From contig NZ_JANFNS010000004.1 of assembly GCF_024436065.1 (NCBI RefSeq), positions 124,001 through 188,000 of the forward strand: a stretch of 64,000 bases of DNA, in the 5' to 3' direction. Below, in pieces: positions 8,892 through 18,229 of the stretch. The position numbers were made by a program, and so were the translations under genes. The stretch's first letter is position 1, and every line of letters begins with the position of its first letter. The DNA comes from Saccharibacillus sp. JS10. Its GTDB lineage: Bacteria; Bacillota; Bacilli; Paenibacillales; Paenibacillaceae. The notes below the pieces were generated by a model. It was not told where the DNA came from and searched no databases. It worked only from the letters and a program-made list of their open reading frames with translations.

Positions 8892-9770
8892 ATGAAAAAG
8901 TGGATGTTTGCTACGATAGTTATTGCGTTATTGCTTACGATAACGATATTTAAATTAGCCGAACAACGAGGGTGGATCGCTTCGGATTCAGGAATTTCAG
9001 CCGCAGACGGAATCATCCAAGAAATTGCTCTTCAAAGCAGCGGTCAATCACTTGAAGTTAGCGACGAAGAGTTATACAGCGGCGATCTGCTGCTTGTGAA
9101 TAGCGAATATCCGATCCATCCGCCAGGTACACAGCCCGACGTGACGAAGTTATTCGGCAATTCGGAACTGACCGGGCCGGCTGCATTGCTAGATAGCGAG
9201 TTACAGTTGTCCAGACGAGTCGCATTGAAATTCGTTGTAATGGTTGACGCGGCTGCGCAAGACGGAGTGAGTCGGTTCCTTATCAGCAGCGGCTATCGGG
9301 ACGAACGGGAGCAAAGCCGATTGTATAAAGAAAAAGGAGCCGAATACGCGCTTTCTCCCGGTTATAGCGAACATCATCTTGGATTGGCACTGGATATTGG
9401 CTCTACGGAAGGTACGATGGCAGAAGCCAAAGAAGGACAATGGCTTGCCAAACATGCCGCTCAATACGGATTCGTTTTGCGTTATCCCGCACATAAAGTA
9501 GGGATCACCGGAATCTCGTTTGAACCGTGGCATTTTCGGTATGTCGGATTGCCGCATAGCGTTTTGATGCAAAAAAATGATATGGTACTGGAAGAGTATT
9601 TGAATAGACTTCAAGATCAATCTTCGATTTCGACTACGATAGAAGGCAAAAAATACGAAGTCTATTATTATGCACCCGATCAGTTGACGAAGCTGAAAAT
9701 ACCGAATAACCGCGATTATGCGCTATCCGGCGATAACCGAGGCGGATTGATTTTGACGGTATATCCGTGA
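8892..9770 (+). CDS. VanY-like D-alanyl-D-alanine carboxypeptidase
   Basis: Zinc peptidase of family M15B that trims the terminal D-Ala of cell-wall stem peptides. The zinc and catalytic motifs are complete: SGYRDEREQSRLY, SEHHLGLALDIG (His and Asp ligands) and FEPWHFRYVG (catalytic Glu/His). An N-terminal membrane anchor covers about residues 3-22 and places the enzyme outside. I chose ATG 8892, which has AGGAGG 10 bases upstream, over ATG 8862. The C-terminal 50 residues (YEVYYYAPD) form an extra domain. It follows the VanRS-like pair by 84 bases with no clear terminator. There is no vanH, vanA/B or vanX, so true glycopeptide resistance is not implied. Confidence 0.88.
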   Translation: MKKWMFATIVIALLLTITIFKLAEQRGWIASDSGISAADGIIQEIALQSSGQSLEVSDEELYSGDLLLVNSEYPIHPPGTQPDVTKLFGNSELTGPAALLDSELQLSRRVALKFVVMVDAAAQDGVSRFLISSGYRDEREQSRLYKEKGAEYALSPGYSEHHLGLALDIGSTEGTMAEAKEGQWLAKHAAQYGFVLRYPAHKVGITGISFEPWHFRYVGLPHSVLMQKNDMVLEEYLNRLQDQSSISTTIEGKKYEVYYYAPDQLTKLKIPNNRDYALSGDNRGGLILTVYP

Positions 9771-9804
9771 GTCACGACGTTTAAGTGAAAGATGGAGGAG
9801 AAAC

Positions 9805-10824
9805 ATGAAACAGATCAAACTGGCTGTAATCGGGCTTGGCAATATGGGACGCAATATGATCCATCGCCTTGTGCCCCGTTATGCCGATCAAGTAGAATTG
9901 GTCGCACTGTGCGACAGTAGCGAAGATCAGTTGCAACGCGAGAGCGAAAAGGTCGCCGGTTCTCCGAAGCTTTATACCGATTATCGGGTCTTGCTTGCCG
10001 AGACGGATGCAGACATCGTCTATATTGCCGTTCCGCCGTCGATGCACTGCGATGCGTTCAAATTAGCGTCTGAGCGAGGGCTGCATGTATTTTGCGAAAA
10101 GCCGCTTGCGAATAGTCTGGAAGAAGCCAAAGAAATGATGGAGTTATCGAAGCAATCCGATCGATTGAACGTGATCCATTTTTCATTCCCGCTGGAGCCG
10201 ACGGTGCTGAAATTCCGCGAGTTGATTGCTCAAGGTGCCGCAGGGGAGATCGAGCAGGCACATCTTTATTTGGAATTCCCGCGTTGGCCGCGAGATTGGC
10301 AACAAAATGATTGGATCGGCACGCGCCGCGAAGGCGGTTATTTGCTCGAAGTCGGGATTCATTGGATCAATCTGATCCAGCAAACTTTCGGAGCGATCGT
10401 TGAGGTGCGTAGCGACGTTCAATTCCCTGCCGATAAAAGCTTATGTGAGACCATCACGACGGCTACATTACGTCTGGAAAGTGGCTTGGAGATCCAATTG
10501 TCGGGAACGGATCAGCGTGAAGGTGAAGAACGGGTATCGCTTGTGGTACAAGGTTCGGGCGGCACGGTCGCGTTAGAAAATTGGGGCAATCTGTTCGTTG
10601 GGGCATGGGGTGAAGCGCCGCAACTTGTCGAGGTTGAATCAGACGATGAAGACGACAAAATTCACTTGCCGATCTTTGGACGGATTTTGCAAATCCTAAA
10701 CGGAGAACAAGCAACGGTCTACGATTTCAAAGATGGCTACCATGCTCAATTGGTGCTGGAAGCTTTGAGAAACCCGTCTGAAGATGGCGGATTTATCGAT
10801 CTGAGACCTCAGTTATCTATGTGA
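9805..10824 (+). CDS. Gfo/Idh/MocA-family oxidoreductase
   Basis: NAD(P)-dependent sugar or inositol dehydrogenase type. It has an N-terminal Rossmann fold (LAVIGLGNMGRNMIHRL), the family motif VFCEKPLANSLEEA with its catalytic Lys, and a C-terminal alpha/beta domain with GGYLLEVGIHWINLI. The 339-residue length is normal. It starts behind GGAGGAG, 34 bases after the vanY-like gene, and could be co-transcribed with it. The substrate cannot be told from sequence; the GH43 gene downstream points to carbohydrate use. Confidence 0.85.
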   Translation: MKQIKLAVIGLGNMGRNMIHRLVPRYADQVELVALCDSSEDQLQRESEKVAGSPKLYTDYRVLLAETDADIVYIAVPPSMHCDAFKLASERGLHVFCEKPLANSLEEAKEMMELSKQSDRLNVIHFSFPLEPTVLKFRELIAQGAAGEIEQAHLYLEFPRWPRDWQQNDWIGTRREGGYLLEVGIHWINLIQQTFGAIVEVRSDVQFPADKSLCETITTATLRLESGLEIQLSGTDQREGEERVSLVVQGSGGTVALENWGNLFVGAWGEAPQLVEVESDDEDDKIHLPIFGRILQILNGEQATVYDFKDGYHAQLVLEALRNPSEDGGFIDLRPQLSM

Positions 10825-10840
10825 ATAAAAGTGTGATTGC

Positions 10841-10875
10841 AGAGCCGACCTTCTGATTATGGGAAGGTCGGCTCT
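10841..10875 (+). terminator. Hairpin after the oxidoreductase gene
   Basis: A 13-bp perfect G+C-rich stem (AGAGCCGACCTTC with GAAGGTCGGCTCT) with a 9-base loop. The T-tract after it is poor (CTTGCGTCTGTTC), so termination strength is uncertain. Confidence 0.7.
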
Positions 10876-10914
10876 TGCGTCTGTTCAAGACGAAACGGTA
10901 TAGTTAATCTATTC

Positions 10915-10928
10915 TGTAAGCGTTAACA
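10915..10928 (+). promoter_or_regulatory. cre site (CcpA operator) before the GH43 gene
   Basis: TGTAAGCGTTAACA fits the cre consensus TGNAANCGNWWNCA at every fixed position. It lies 24 bases before the GH43 start codon, where bound CcpA would block transcription or early elongation. Confidence 0.75.
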
Positions 10929-10952
10929 AAAATCTGCGAAGGAGCTGATTTT

Positions 10953-11915
10953 TTGTCTGTTCAGCCTGCTTATAATGCGGCTTCCGATGTGCAAAATCCG
11001 AATAAAGGTCATACCCTTGCCGATATGCCGGTACACGACCCGTTCATTTTAGCCGATCCTACTTCCTCCACTTATTATTTGTATAGCGGAGCTTCGCCAA
11101 GATTAAATGGAGTTGATCGGTGCGGTGTGCTTTTTTATAAAAGCCAAGATTTGAAAAGTTGGGAAGGGCCTTATCTGGCGTTCACGATTCCCGATGGAAT
11201 ATGGGCAGATCCGCATCACGGCGCTTGGGCGCCGGAAGTGCATGAATACCGGGGAAAGTATGCGCTGTTCGTCACGCTGCACAATGAATATCGACCGCTG
11301 CCGGGAGAACCGGTTCAAGGGTATTCGCAGCATCTTCGCGGAACCGCTATCGCGATCAGCGATTCGCCGGAAGGGCCTTTTGAGCTGGTCGATCCAGATC
11401 GACCTATCGTTGATTCTTCGCTGATGACGTTAGACGGAACGCTATATATCGACGAGAACAATGACCCGTGGATGGTCTATTGTCATGAGTGGGTGCAGAC
11501 GCTGGACGGAACGATTGAAGCCGTGAGATTAACGGAAGACTTGTCTGCTGCTGCTTCGGAGCCGATGATCATCATGCGAGGTTCGGAAGCGCCGTGGTTG
11601 GATGAAGTTTTGCCTACGTATGTCACGGACGGTTGTCAGCTTTATCGCACGAAGAACGGCAATTTGCATATGCTTTGGAGTAGTTACGAGCATGGCAGCT
11701 ATGTGCAGACAATCGCGCGTTCCGCGAGCGGGAAGCTTCAAGGACCTTGGGAGCAACTGGCTCCGCTAGTCAAAAACGATAGCGGACACGGAATGTTTTT
11801 CCGCACGTGGGACGGAGAATGGATGTTGGTGCTTCACCGTCCTTTTTCGATGCCGGATTCCAGAGCTTACCTATACCGAATTTCCGATAGCGGCGATACC
11901 TTCGAACTTGCTTGA
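10953..11915 (+). CDS. Glycoside hydrolase family 43 protein
   Basis: Five-bladed beta-propeller hydrolase, usually a beta-xylosidase or alpha-L-arabinofuranosidase. The catalytic-base Asp sits in VHDPFILADPTSSTYYLYSG, the middle Asp region in DGTLYIDENNDPWMVYCHEW, and AWAPEVHEY is also typical. It starts at TTG 10953 behind AAGGAG. There is no signal peptide, so it acts in the cytoplasm on imported oligosaccharides. At 320 residues it is a single-domain form without a binding module. The cre site upstream suggests repression by glucose through CcpA. Confidence 0.88.
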   Translation: MSVQPAYNAASDVQNPNKGHTLADMPVHDPFILADPTSSTYYLYSGASPRLNGVDRCGVLFYKSQDLKSWEGPYLAFTIPDGIWADPHHGAWAPEVHEYRGKYALFVTLHNEYRPLPGEPVQGYSQHLRGTAIAISDSPEGPFELVDPDRPIVDSSLMTLDGTLYIDENNDPWMVYCHEWVQTLDGTIEAVRLTEDLSAAASEPMIIMRGSEAPWLDEVLPTYVTDGCQLYRTKNGNLHMLWSSYEHGSYVQTIARSASGKLQGPWEQLAPLVKNDSGHGMFFRTWDGEWMLVLHRPFSMPDSRAYLYRISDSGDTFELA

Positions 11916-11923
11916 ATCCAGCA

Positions 11924-11974
11924 AAAAACCGGCGTTCCTACGGCGTATCTTTTGCCGTTGGAACCCGGTTTTTG
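11924..11974. terminator. Bidirectional terminator
   Basis: An imperfect hairpin with long arms (AAAAACCGG...GTTCC and GGAAC...CCGGTTTTT) has A-runs and T-runs at both ends. It sits between the converging GH43 gene and the small membrane protein gene. Confidence 0.8.
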
Positions 11975-11984
11975 TGACGTGTAT

Positions 11985-12185
11985 TTATTTTTTGGACATC
12001 GATTTATCTGAGTCTGGACGTCGTTCCACTCTAAGCCACAAAATACCGCTAGTTAGCGCGTAAGCGGCAACAACGAGACTGAAAATACCCGCGACCAGAT
12101 TATCGAGCATATTGATTCCGACGAGGATCATAATGGCTGCGAGTACGAAGCGAATCAAGGAACGGCTGTGCTTTTTTACATTCAT
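11985..12185 (-). CDS. Small two-helix membrane protein, DUF2892-like
   Basis: A 66-residue protein with a basic N-terminus (MNVKKHSRSLIR) and two hydrophobic helices (about 11-28 and 31-50), ending in a charged tail. The pattern RFVLAAIMILVGINMLD resembles the DUF2892 inner-membrane family, but the match is weak. The ribosome binding site AAGGAG is 9 bases upstream. The role is unknown. It stands alone between two plus-strand genes. Confidence 0.65.
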   Translation of the reverse strand: MNVKKHSRSLIRFVLAAIMILVGINMLDNLVAGIFSLVVAAYALTSGILWLRVERRPDSDKSMSKK

Positions 12186-12425
12186 CTAAAAGTCTCCTTC
12201 GATAACGATGATGGGTGCTCATACGTAGCGTAGAGGGAATCGGTTTCATTAAAATGAATCCCGATGTCTTTTATCCGGTAAAGCAATAGGATTTAAGGTG
12301 GTTTTGGTTTATAGTAAATAGAGACACGACATTGCAGGCAGCTTCTTCGCTTACCGGCAGTAGAACCGGGCGACGGACGCATAGCCTGTTTACTTGGCAA
12401 ATATACGGATAAGGCAGGTTTTGTT

Positions 12426-13925
12426 ATGAGTAGCGTAGTGAAAAAGACAGACGTGATCTTAATCGGGGCCGGAGTCATGAGTGCGACGCTCGGAACCTTG
12501 CTAAAAGAACTAGCACCGGACTGGGAAATCAAAACGTTCGAGAAACTGGCTAGCGCAGGCGAAGAAAGCTCTAATGAATGGAACAATGCCGGTACAGGTC
12601 ATGCGGCGTTATGCGAATTGAATTACACGACGGAAAAAGCGGACGGTTCAATCGATATTACAAAAGCCGTCAATATTAATGAACAATTTCAGTTGTCTCG
12701 GCAATTTTGGGCACACTTGGTCAATCACGGGTTGCTGCAAAATCCAGCCGAGTTTATTCGTCCGATCCCGCATATGAGCTGGGTGAGCGGCGAGAAAGAC
12801 GTCGATTTTTTAGGCAAGCGATTTAAAGCGCTATCAGGAAATCCGTTATTCCAAGGGATGCACTATTCGGAAGATCACTCCAAGCTTCAAGAATGGATTC
12901 CGCTCATGATGAACGGACGCGAACCTTCGGAAAAAGTAGCGGCGACGAAAATCGATTCCGGTACAGATGTGAATTTCGGTGCGTTGACGCGGCTTCTTTT
13001 CGATCATTTGAAAAGCAAAGGTTCTGAGGTACATTACCGCCACGCGATTCGCGATATTAAGCGTGCGCCGGGCGGCGGTTGGCGCCTAAAGGTACAAAAT
13101 TTAGATAATAATCAAGTCGAGCATCATGAAGCGCGCTTCGTCTTTATCGGTGCGGGCGGCGGCAGTCTGCCGCTGCTTCAAAAAACAGGGATTCCTGAAT
13201 CGAAGCATATCGGCGGATTCCCGGTAAGTGGACTGTTTATGGTCTGCAAAAAGCCGGAAGTCGCAGAAAAACACCATGCCAAAGTATACGGAAAAGCGAA
13301 ACTCGGCGCGCCGCCGATGTCGGTTCCCCATCTGGATACCCGCTATATCGATGGCAAAAAAGCGTTGTTATTCGGCCCGTTCGCGGGCTTTACGCCGAAG
13401 TTCCTCAAAACCGGCTCCAATATGGATTTGATCGGTTCGGTCAAACCAAGCAATCTGTTCACGATGCTTGCCGCCGGAGCCAAAGAAATGGGCTTGACCA
13501 AGTATTTGGTGCAGCAATTGATGTTATCGAATGCTCAACGCATCGCGGAACTACGCGAGTTTATTCCGGATGTCAAAGACGAAGATTGGGAAGTCGTGAC
13601 TGCGGGTCAACGTGTCCAAGTCATCAAAGACACGCCGCAAGGCAAAGGCACCCTTCAATTCGGTACTGAAGTTGTCAGCGCTGCTGACGGTTCGGTCGCG
13701 GCATTACTCGGCGCTTCGCCGGGTGCTTCGACAGCGGTACACGTCATGCTCGAAGTGATGCAGCGTTGTTTCCCGGAACAAATGCCGCAGTGGGAAAGCA
13801 AAATCAAAGAAATGATTCCGTCTTACGGCGTGAAGCTGTCGGACAATCCAGAGATGTTCAAAGAAATTTTCGATGCGACCGCCGAAGCGCTGAAGCTCGA
13901 AAAGATCGCAGCGGTGCAAAGCTAA
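12426..13925 (+). CDS. mqo: Malate:quinone oxidoreductase
   Basis: Peripheral-membrane FAD enzyme that oxidises malate to oxaloacetate and passes electrons to the quinone pool. Signature stretches are [60 protein letters not shown] and [20 protein letters not shown]. The 499-residue length is that of the family. The ribosome binding site is poor (AAGGCAGG, 9 bases upstream). The 240 bases upstream hold an imperfect inverted repeat at about 12239-12266 (CGGTTTCATT against AATGAATCCCG) that could be an operator; no promoter stands out. It stands alone as a single transcription unit. Confidence 0.95.
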   Translation: MSSVVKKTDVILIGAGVMSATLGTLLKELAPDWEIKTFEKLASAGEESSNEWNNAGTGHAALCELNYTTEKADGSIDITKAVNINEQFQLSRQFWAHLVNHGLLQNPAEFIRPIPHMSWVSGEKDVDFLGKRFKALSGNPLFQGMHYSEDHSKLQEWIPLMMNGREPSEKVAATKIDSGTDVNFGALTRLLFDHLKSKGSEVHYRHAIRDIKRAPGGGWRLKVQNLDNNQVEHHEARFVFIGAGGGSLPLLQKTGIPESKHIGGFPVSGLFMVCKKPEVAEKHHAKVYGKAKLGAPPMSVPHLDTRYIDGKKALLFGPFAGFTPKFLKTGSNMDLIGSVKPSNLFTMLAAGAKEMGLTKYLVQQLMLSNAQRIAELREFIPDVKDEDWEVVTAGQRVQVIKDTPQGKGTLQFGTEVVSAADGSVAALLGASPGASTAVHVMLEVMQRCFPEQMPQWESKIKEMIPSYGVKLSDNPEMFKEIFDATAEALKLEKIAAVQS

Positions 13926-13957
13926 GCCGGATTGCATCCGAATAGGACTGAAAAATA

Positions 13958-14000
13958 AAAGACCGAGTCTTTCCGTATATGCGGAAGGACTCGGTCTTTT
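13958..14000. terminator. Strong bidirectional terminator
   Basis: An 18-bp near-perfect stem (13958-13975 with 13982-13999), with A-run and T-run on the two sides, lies between converging mqo and the SLH gene. Confidence 0.92.
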
Positions 14001-14035
14001 TGAGCATGAATAGGTGTAGAGTCTTAACTATTCTT

Positions 14036-14752
14036 CTATTCCTTGATCGGCAAGATGTGCATTTCGCCATCGTCGATCGGTTGGATCGTAATTGGCTGCT
14101 TCAATTGATTCATATAATCAATCGCGTTATATAGCATCACTGCGGCTTCGGCGCGCGTAATTTCTTGTTGCGGGTGGAACTTTTTATCGGCATCCAGCTC
14201 TACGATTTCGAGAGCAATTGCAAGCTGCGTCGAGCCAAGCGATAGGATATCGAACTGATCTTCGTCTGCGATTTCCGGTACAAGGATATTAATCATCGGC
14301 AGATTGCCCGCTGTTTTGAGTGAATCGATCAAGTAATCGACATAAGCTTCGCGCGTGATTTTATCTGTAGGTTTCACGTCGGCTGGGATACTTGCGCCGC
14401 TATTGGCTGCATCTAAGAAAGCTGCTGCATACCAAGCATCGTTTTTCACTGCCGGGAATAGATCGTGTGCAGTCTTCGTTAGATCGGTATCCGGCAATTG
14501 CAGCTTCGCAAGATTCAGACCGTTCGAGATAAATTGCACGGCTTGAGCTTGCGTCAGTGTAGCGTTCGGTGCGAACGAAGTTGCGCTTACGCCTTTCAAG
14601 ATGCCTTTTTCTTGCAGAGACTGAATTTTGTTTTGACCCGGCACGTTGTTCAAATCTTTGAACGTCGATGGCGTTGCGGCGAACATCGAACCACTCAGCG
14701 AAGCGGTTAAGATCGAAGCGGACATCAGGGAAGCAGCTAGTTTCTTTTTCAT
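14036..14752 (-). CDS. Secreted S-layer homology (SLH) domain protein
   Basis: Surface protein with a signal peptide (MKKKLAASLMSASILTASLS, cleavage probably after MFA). Three SLH-like segments follow: FKDLNNVPGQNKIQSLQEKG with ILKGVSATSFAPNATLTQAQ, LFPAVKNDAWYAAAFLDAAN with PTDKITREAYVDYLIDSL, and a third ending FHPQQEITRAEAAVMLYNAI. SLH domains bind pyruvylated wall polymers. No catalytic domain is attached in 238 residues, so it may be purely structural or act in trans. It ends at the bidirectional terminator shared with mqo. Confidence 0.85.
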   Translation of the reverse strand: MKKKLAASLMSASILTASLSGSMFAATPSTFKDLNNVPGQNKIQSLQEKGILKGVSATSFAPNATLTQAQAVQFISNGLNLAKLQLPDTDLTKTAHDLFPAVKNDAWYAAAFLDAANSGASIPADVKPTDKITREAYVDYLIDSLKTAGNLPMINILVPEIADEDQFDILSLGSTQLAIALEIVELDADKKFHPQQEITRAEAAVMLYNAIDYMNQLKQPITIQPIDDGEMHILPIKE

Positions 14753-14888
14753 TTCAAAAAAACCTCCTAGAAAATTTGTGGATGATTCTCGTTTTCTTCT
14801 TCTTGTCTACCCAGACGAAACGTTTTCGGAAAAGGTTGCGTGAAAATGGAAATGAGATCTTGAAATACGCTAGCGCTATAAATAAAAA

Positions 14889-14921
14889 GATGCCAACAGG
14901 TTTAAAAAACCGGTCAGCATC
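14889..14921 (-). terminator. Terminator of the XRE-ImmA operon
   Basis: On the minus strand a 13-base arm pair (GATGCTGACCGG... and ACC.GTTGGCATC) is followed by TTTTTATTTAT, just after the stop of the metallopeptidase gene. Confidence 0.8.
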
Positions 14922-14934
14922 TAATAAATAAAGT

Positions 14935-16128
14935 CTAAGTTTTTTTTGTGAAATCAGCTACACTGATTAATTCAAAATCATTTTCGTTCACCAGATAGCT
15001 ATTAAAAAATTTAAATTCAATTCCTGTGAGCTTATGGAAAAATTCGATATTGGCTTTCCAATCGCGATCAAGCATTTTACGCATATCGATGATGTTTTTT
15101 CTAACTACCAAATCTATAATACTTTTCATCTTCATTGGTTTTTGCACAGTAATATGTTGGTCTAAAGGTTCAAGCTTTAAATATCCTTTTCGATGTAAAG
15201 CTGCATAAAAATTACGATGTTCTTTGGGCGGCATTAATCCTAATTGAGCAGCGCGATAACCAAGTACTTGCAAAGAAGTCTTCCATTTTTTCTTGAGTTC
15301 CAAATAACTATCTGGGTTCGTAATTCGAATAATATGCTTCATATCTTTAGAAAACTCTTCTTCAGGGATTAAAAAAGCACAAGCAAATGTGTTAGCTTCA
15401 TTCTCAATATTTTTATGTTCTTGGCGACTTAAATTGCTAAATTCTAATCGATAATGTAAAAGCAAATGTCCTAATTCGTGTGCAATATCGAAATTTCTAC
15501 GAGCTGCTGAGTACTTTAAATTGCCTAAAATAATATAAGGACGATCTTCCTGAGTCCAAAGACTGTAGGCATCAATGTCTGGACCTATTGCTTTTTCGAA
15601 TACAAATATACCACTTTTTTCAATCGCAAATAATAAATTATTATTATGATCGGGCGGAAGGTCGAGAAGTTTGCGCGCTATAGCTGCTGCTTTTTGAATT
15701 TGAATCAGACGATCTTCTGTAGATTCGCTCAAATATTCGATAATTTTTTCTCTAAGTTGAATAATCTTGAGCAAAGGCATATTGATTTTGGTTGTAATGT
15801 AGTCAATGAAAACGTCTAGGTATTCAATATGTTTAGCTTCGGATTGACTTTTTGAGACAGTGTTTAAAATTTTAGATCGATAAGCTATGTTTGCAACATT
15901 TACAGCTGTCGGTCTATTACTTTTCAAGAGCATATCTTTTTCATAAAAGTATTTGCTTTTTACATCGAAAATTCGTTTCAGCTCATTTACAATTTGTATT
16001 TTAGGAGATGTATATCCATTCTCATATTGCCAAATCGTTTGCTCAGTAACGCCTAGTTTTTCGGAGAGCTGATTTCTCGAATATCCATGCATGATTCTTA
16101 AATTGGTTAAATTTTCACCAATGAACAT
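14935..16128 (-). CDS. XRE helix-turn-helix / ImmA-IrrE metallopeptidase fusion
   Basis: Regulator-protease fusion. Residues about 4-65 are an XRE-type helix-turn-helix (LRIMHGYSRNQLSEKLGVTE). The middle holds the ImmA/IrrE (DUF955) zinc peptidase with HELGH at residues 217-221 and the third ligand region NEANTFACAFLIP. The last 120 residues are a family-specific tail. Such proteins can cleave a repressor to release it, as ImmA does in ICEBs1. The start has GGAGGGA just upstream. It is the second gene of an A+T-rich pair, 40 bases after the DUF5986-like gene, and the composition differs sharply from its neighbours, which suggests horizontal gain. Confidence 0.87.
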   Translation of the reverse strand: MFIGENLTNLRIMHGYSRNQLSEKLGVTEQTIWQYENGYTSPKIQIVNELKRIFDVKSKYFYEKDMLLKSNRPTAVNVANIAYRSKILNTVSKSQSEAKHIEYLDVFIDYITTKINMPLLKIIQLREKIIEYLSESTEDRLIQIQKAAAIARKLLDLPPDHNNNLLFAIEKSGIFVFEKAIGPDIDAYSLWTQEDRPYIILGNLKYSAARRNFDIAHELGHLLLHYRLEFSNLSRQEHKNIENEANTFACAFLIPEEEFSKDMKHIIRITNPDSYLELKKKWKTSLQVLGYRAAQLGLMPPKEHRNFYAALHRKGYLKLEPLDQHITVQKPMKMKSIIDLVVRKNIIDMRKMLDRDWKANIEFFHKLTGIEFKFFNSYLVNENDFELISVADFTKKT

Positions 16129-16168
16129 GCCTGTTCCCTCCTGGTTTTAGGAACTTCCACAGGCTCCT

Positions 16169-16915
16169 TTATTCTCCTGTTTTTTCGTCTTCTAAGATTC
16201 CAATATCGAATGCTGCTGGATCAACAATTTCCTCATCTGAATCTACAGCAAATACTTCAAGATCTTCAGCTGTTAGATCAGCTCCAGAAATCAAATCAGA
16301 TAAATCTTCTACTAAATAGGCAATATTGTTTTTTGAATTGGGAAGGTAATGAACGATTTCTGCAACTTGATAAGCTTCATCCAGTTTGTAGGTCAAGATG
16401 TGGAATTCTTGATAGGAGGACTTGAAGCTTTCCAACTCTTCTTTTACCTTCTCTTCTGCTAAAAACAAAGAAAGTTGTTCAACTCTTTCTTTACCATTTT
16501 TTGAAGGAGGTACTACGGGAAACTCTAAAGAATCGTTAATTTTAGAAAGTTCATGCAGATAGGTTCGTTTTTTGCCCGAAGTTTTATGTTCTCCAGGTAT
16601 CGTAGCCAAAGAAAAAGCATTCTCGTTAAAATAGTTTGCGTTTTTTACAAGAAATAAAATCTTAGACCCTTGATGAACAAATTGCAAGTAGTCCCAAGTC
16701 AAACCAGCTTTTGACTTTTTGTAAGTGAACCCGTGATTGGCAGCTTCCTCTGCAATACGGCTTTCTATAAAATTACCCTTTGTCCAAGCAAATGCAGAAC
16801 TAATTTTCATCACAGCTTTTCGATCTTTTCGATGCTCGATGTACTCACGGTATCCTTCTACAATAGCGTCAACGATCATTTGGCTTTGTTGTGGACTAAA
16901 ACGGTACTGATCCAT
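16169..16915 (-). CDS. DUF5986-like protein of unknown function
   Basis: A 248-residue soluble protein, first gene of the accessory pair. N-terminal half: basic and aromatic segments (ISSAFAWTKGNFIESRIAEE, TYKKSKAGLTWDYLQFVHQG), then a strand LFLVKNANYF. The C-terminal 60 residues are strongly acidic. I think it belongs to the DUF5986 family, known from memory to sit beside XRE-ImmA genes, but I could not search. No known catalytic motif stands out. In this position it may be the effector or toxin that the XRE-ImmA protein controls, or its substrate. A+T-rich codon use matches its partner. Confidence 0.6.
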   Translation of the reverse strand: MDQYRFSPQQSQMIVDAIVEGYREYIEHRKDRKAVMKISSAFAWTKGNFIESRIAEEAANHGFTYKKSKAGLTWDYLQFVHQGSKILFLVKNANYFNENAFSLATIPGEHKTSGKKRTYLHELSKINDSLEFPVVPPSKNGKERVEQLSLFLAEEKVKEELESFKSSYQEFHILTYKLDEAYQVAEIVHYLPNSKNNIAYLVEDLSDLISGADLTAEDLEVFAVDSDEEIVDPAAFDIGILEDEKTGE

Positions 16916-16933
16916 ACCATCACTCCGATCATA

Positions 16934-16952
16934 ATTAGACTTAAAAGCTAAT
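16934..16952 (-). promoter_or_regulatory. Inverted repeat, possible operator of the XRE-ImmA module
   Basis: ATTAG and CTAAT arms separated by 9 bases lie 18 bases before the start codon of the DUF5986-like gene. The distance and symmetry suit an XRE-family repressor binding site, but the arms are short. Confidence 0.35.
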
Positions 16953-17119
16953 CATAGTGTAAAGGAAAACTATAATTTTTAAAATGATTTTTTTTGAAAT
17001 TTTTAAAGTGAGTGCTTAGACTTTTTAGTAATTATGCTTCAATAAAAGGGTATGGGCTTATAAGCAAAGTGAGCAGTAACATATGATTCACAATTGTACG
17101 GATGAAGAAAGGAAGTCAC

Positions 17120-18205
17120 ATGATGCTCGTTATACTGGCGATTTTACTGCTGCTGATCGCGATCGCCTGCGCGAAATGGGTTCGTCTACCTGCTGTGCCG
17201 ACAGCAGACGGAGCCGCAGTGATGGCATTCGCGATTTTTACACAAGGCGTTTTTGTTCATTTTGCAGGTAAAGGTTCGGAATGGATCAAGATTTTTACGG
17301 TGATCACTCTGTTATTGGGATTGTTTATGCTCAGTGCTTATTTGCGGTCGATCTTTGACGGGAGCTTCAAAAGTCAGCATTGGGACGATCCGATCGGGCG
17401 ATTTGCGATTGGAACTTGGGTAGCAGGCATAGGGGCGGCTGTGACGACAGCTCATCTTAACTTTCCGGAACTTCATCCTTTTCTAGTCGCGCTCGGAATG
17501 TTGAATGTCGGTCTGCTGCTTTTTTATCTGTTCAGCGTATCGCTTGCGGCAGGCGAAATTGCAGGATTAGGACGATTTAAGAAATTGCACGGCATCATTT
17601 TGCTGACAACGGTGGCACTGCAATCGGTGTGCTTGATGCTGCACGAGTTGTTCGGAGCGACGGAGTATATGATGTACCGCGTGCTGATTTTGCTCGGTAT
17701 TTTATTTTATATCGCGGGAACTACTTTACTGATTTTGCGGTATCGCCGTTATGCTTGGGATTTGGCAGACGATTGGCAGGAAAGCAACGGGATCTTGTAT
17801 GGTGCTGTGGCGATTACCGGAGCGGCTGCGCTTAAATCGTCGGTCTTTCCGAATTTTGTGTTACTGGGGATTTGGACGTTGGCTTTGCTGCTTTTGCTGA
17901 TTATCGAAGGCATGGAGGTAAAAAGAGCCGTTGTTCGGATTCGCCGTTACGGTTATGCCAAAGGGCTTGGGGTCTATACGCCGTCGCAGTGGTCTAGATT
18001 GTTTACGCTAGGAATGTTCTATTTTTTCAGCAGAGAAGCAGGCAAGTTGTTTGGAAAAGATACACCCCGATTTTTTAGTGTCCTTCATGAGTGGATAGTG
18101 TTCGGCGGAGCATGGATATTAATTTTTCTTTTTATCGCTCATCTATTGGTATGGGCAGTTCATTTTTTGAGTCATTTGTCCACTGGTAAAAAACATTCTT
18201 CTTAA
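17120..18205 (+). CDS. Multi-pass membrane protein, unrecognised
   Basis: A 361-residue protein with about nine to ten hydrophobic helices from the N-terminus (LVILAILLLLIAIACAKW) to the C-terminus. The start at ATG 17120 has AAAGGAAG before it. I do not recognise the family. The spacing of helices and the stretch FAIGTWVAGIGAAVTTAHL recall the tellurite-resistance/dicarboxylate transporter (TehA/SLAC1-like) group, but this is a weak resemblance. It stands alone between the accessory module and the threonine aldolase gene, with no terminator visible between it and the latter. Confidence 0.75.
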   Translation: MMLVILAILLLLIAIACAKWVRLPAVPTADGAAVMAFAIFTQGVFVHFAGKGSEWIKIFTVITLLLGLFMLSAYLRSIFDGSFKSQHWDDPIGRFAIGTWVAGIGAAVTTAHLNFPELHPFLVALGMLNVGLLLFYLFSVSLAAGEIAGLGRFKKLHGIILLTTVALQSVCLMLHELFGATEYMMYRVLILLGILFYIAGTTLLILRYRRYAWDLADDWQESNGILYGAVAITGAAALKSSVFPNFVLLGIWTLALLLLLIIEGMEVKRAVVRIRRYGYAKGLGVYTPSQWSRLFTLGMFYFFSREAGKLFGKDTPRFFSVLHEWIVFGGAWILIFLFIAHLLVWAVHFLSHLSTGKKHSS

Positions 18206-18229
18206 AAATTTTCGTATAAATATACAAAA

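Noticed and set aside
7016..9770. A vancomycin-resistance operon
   Set aside because: Only regulator, sensor and carboxypeptidase are present; vanH, ligase and vanX are missing.
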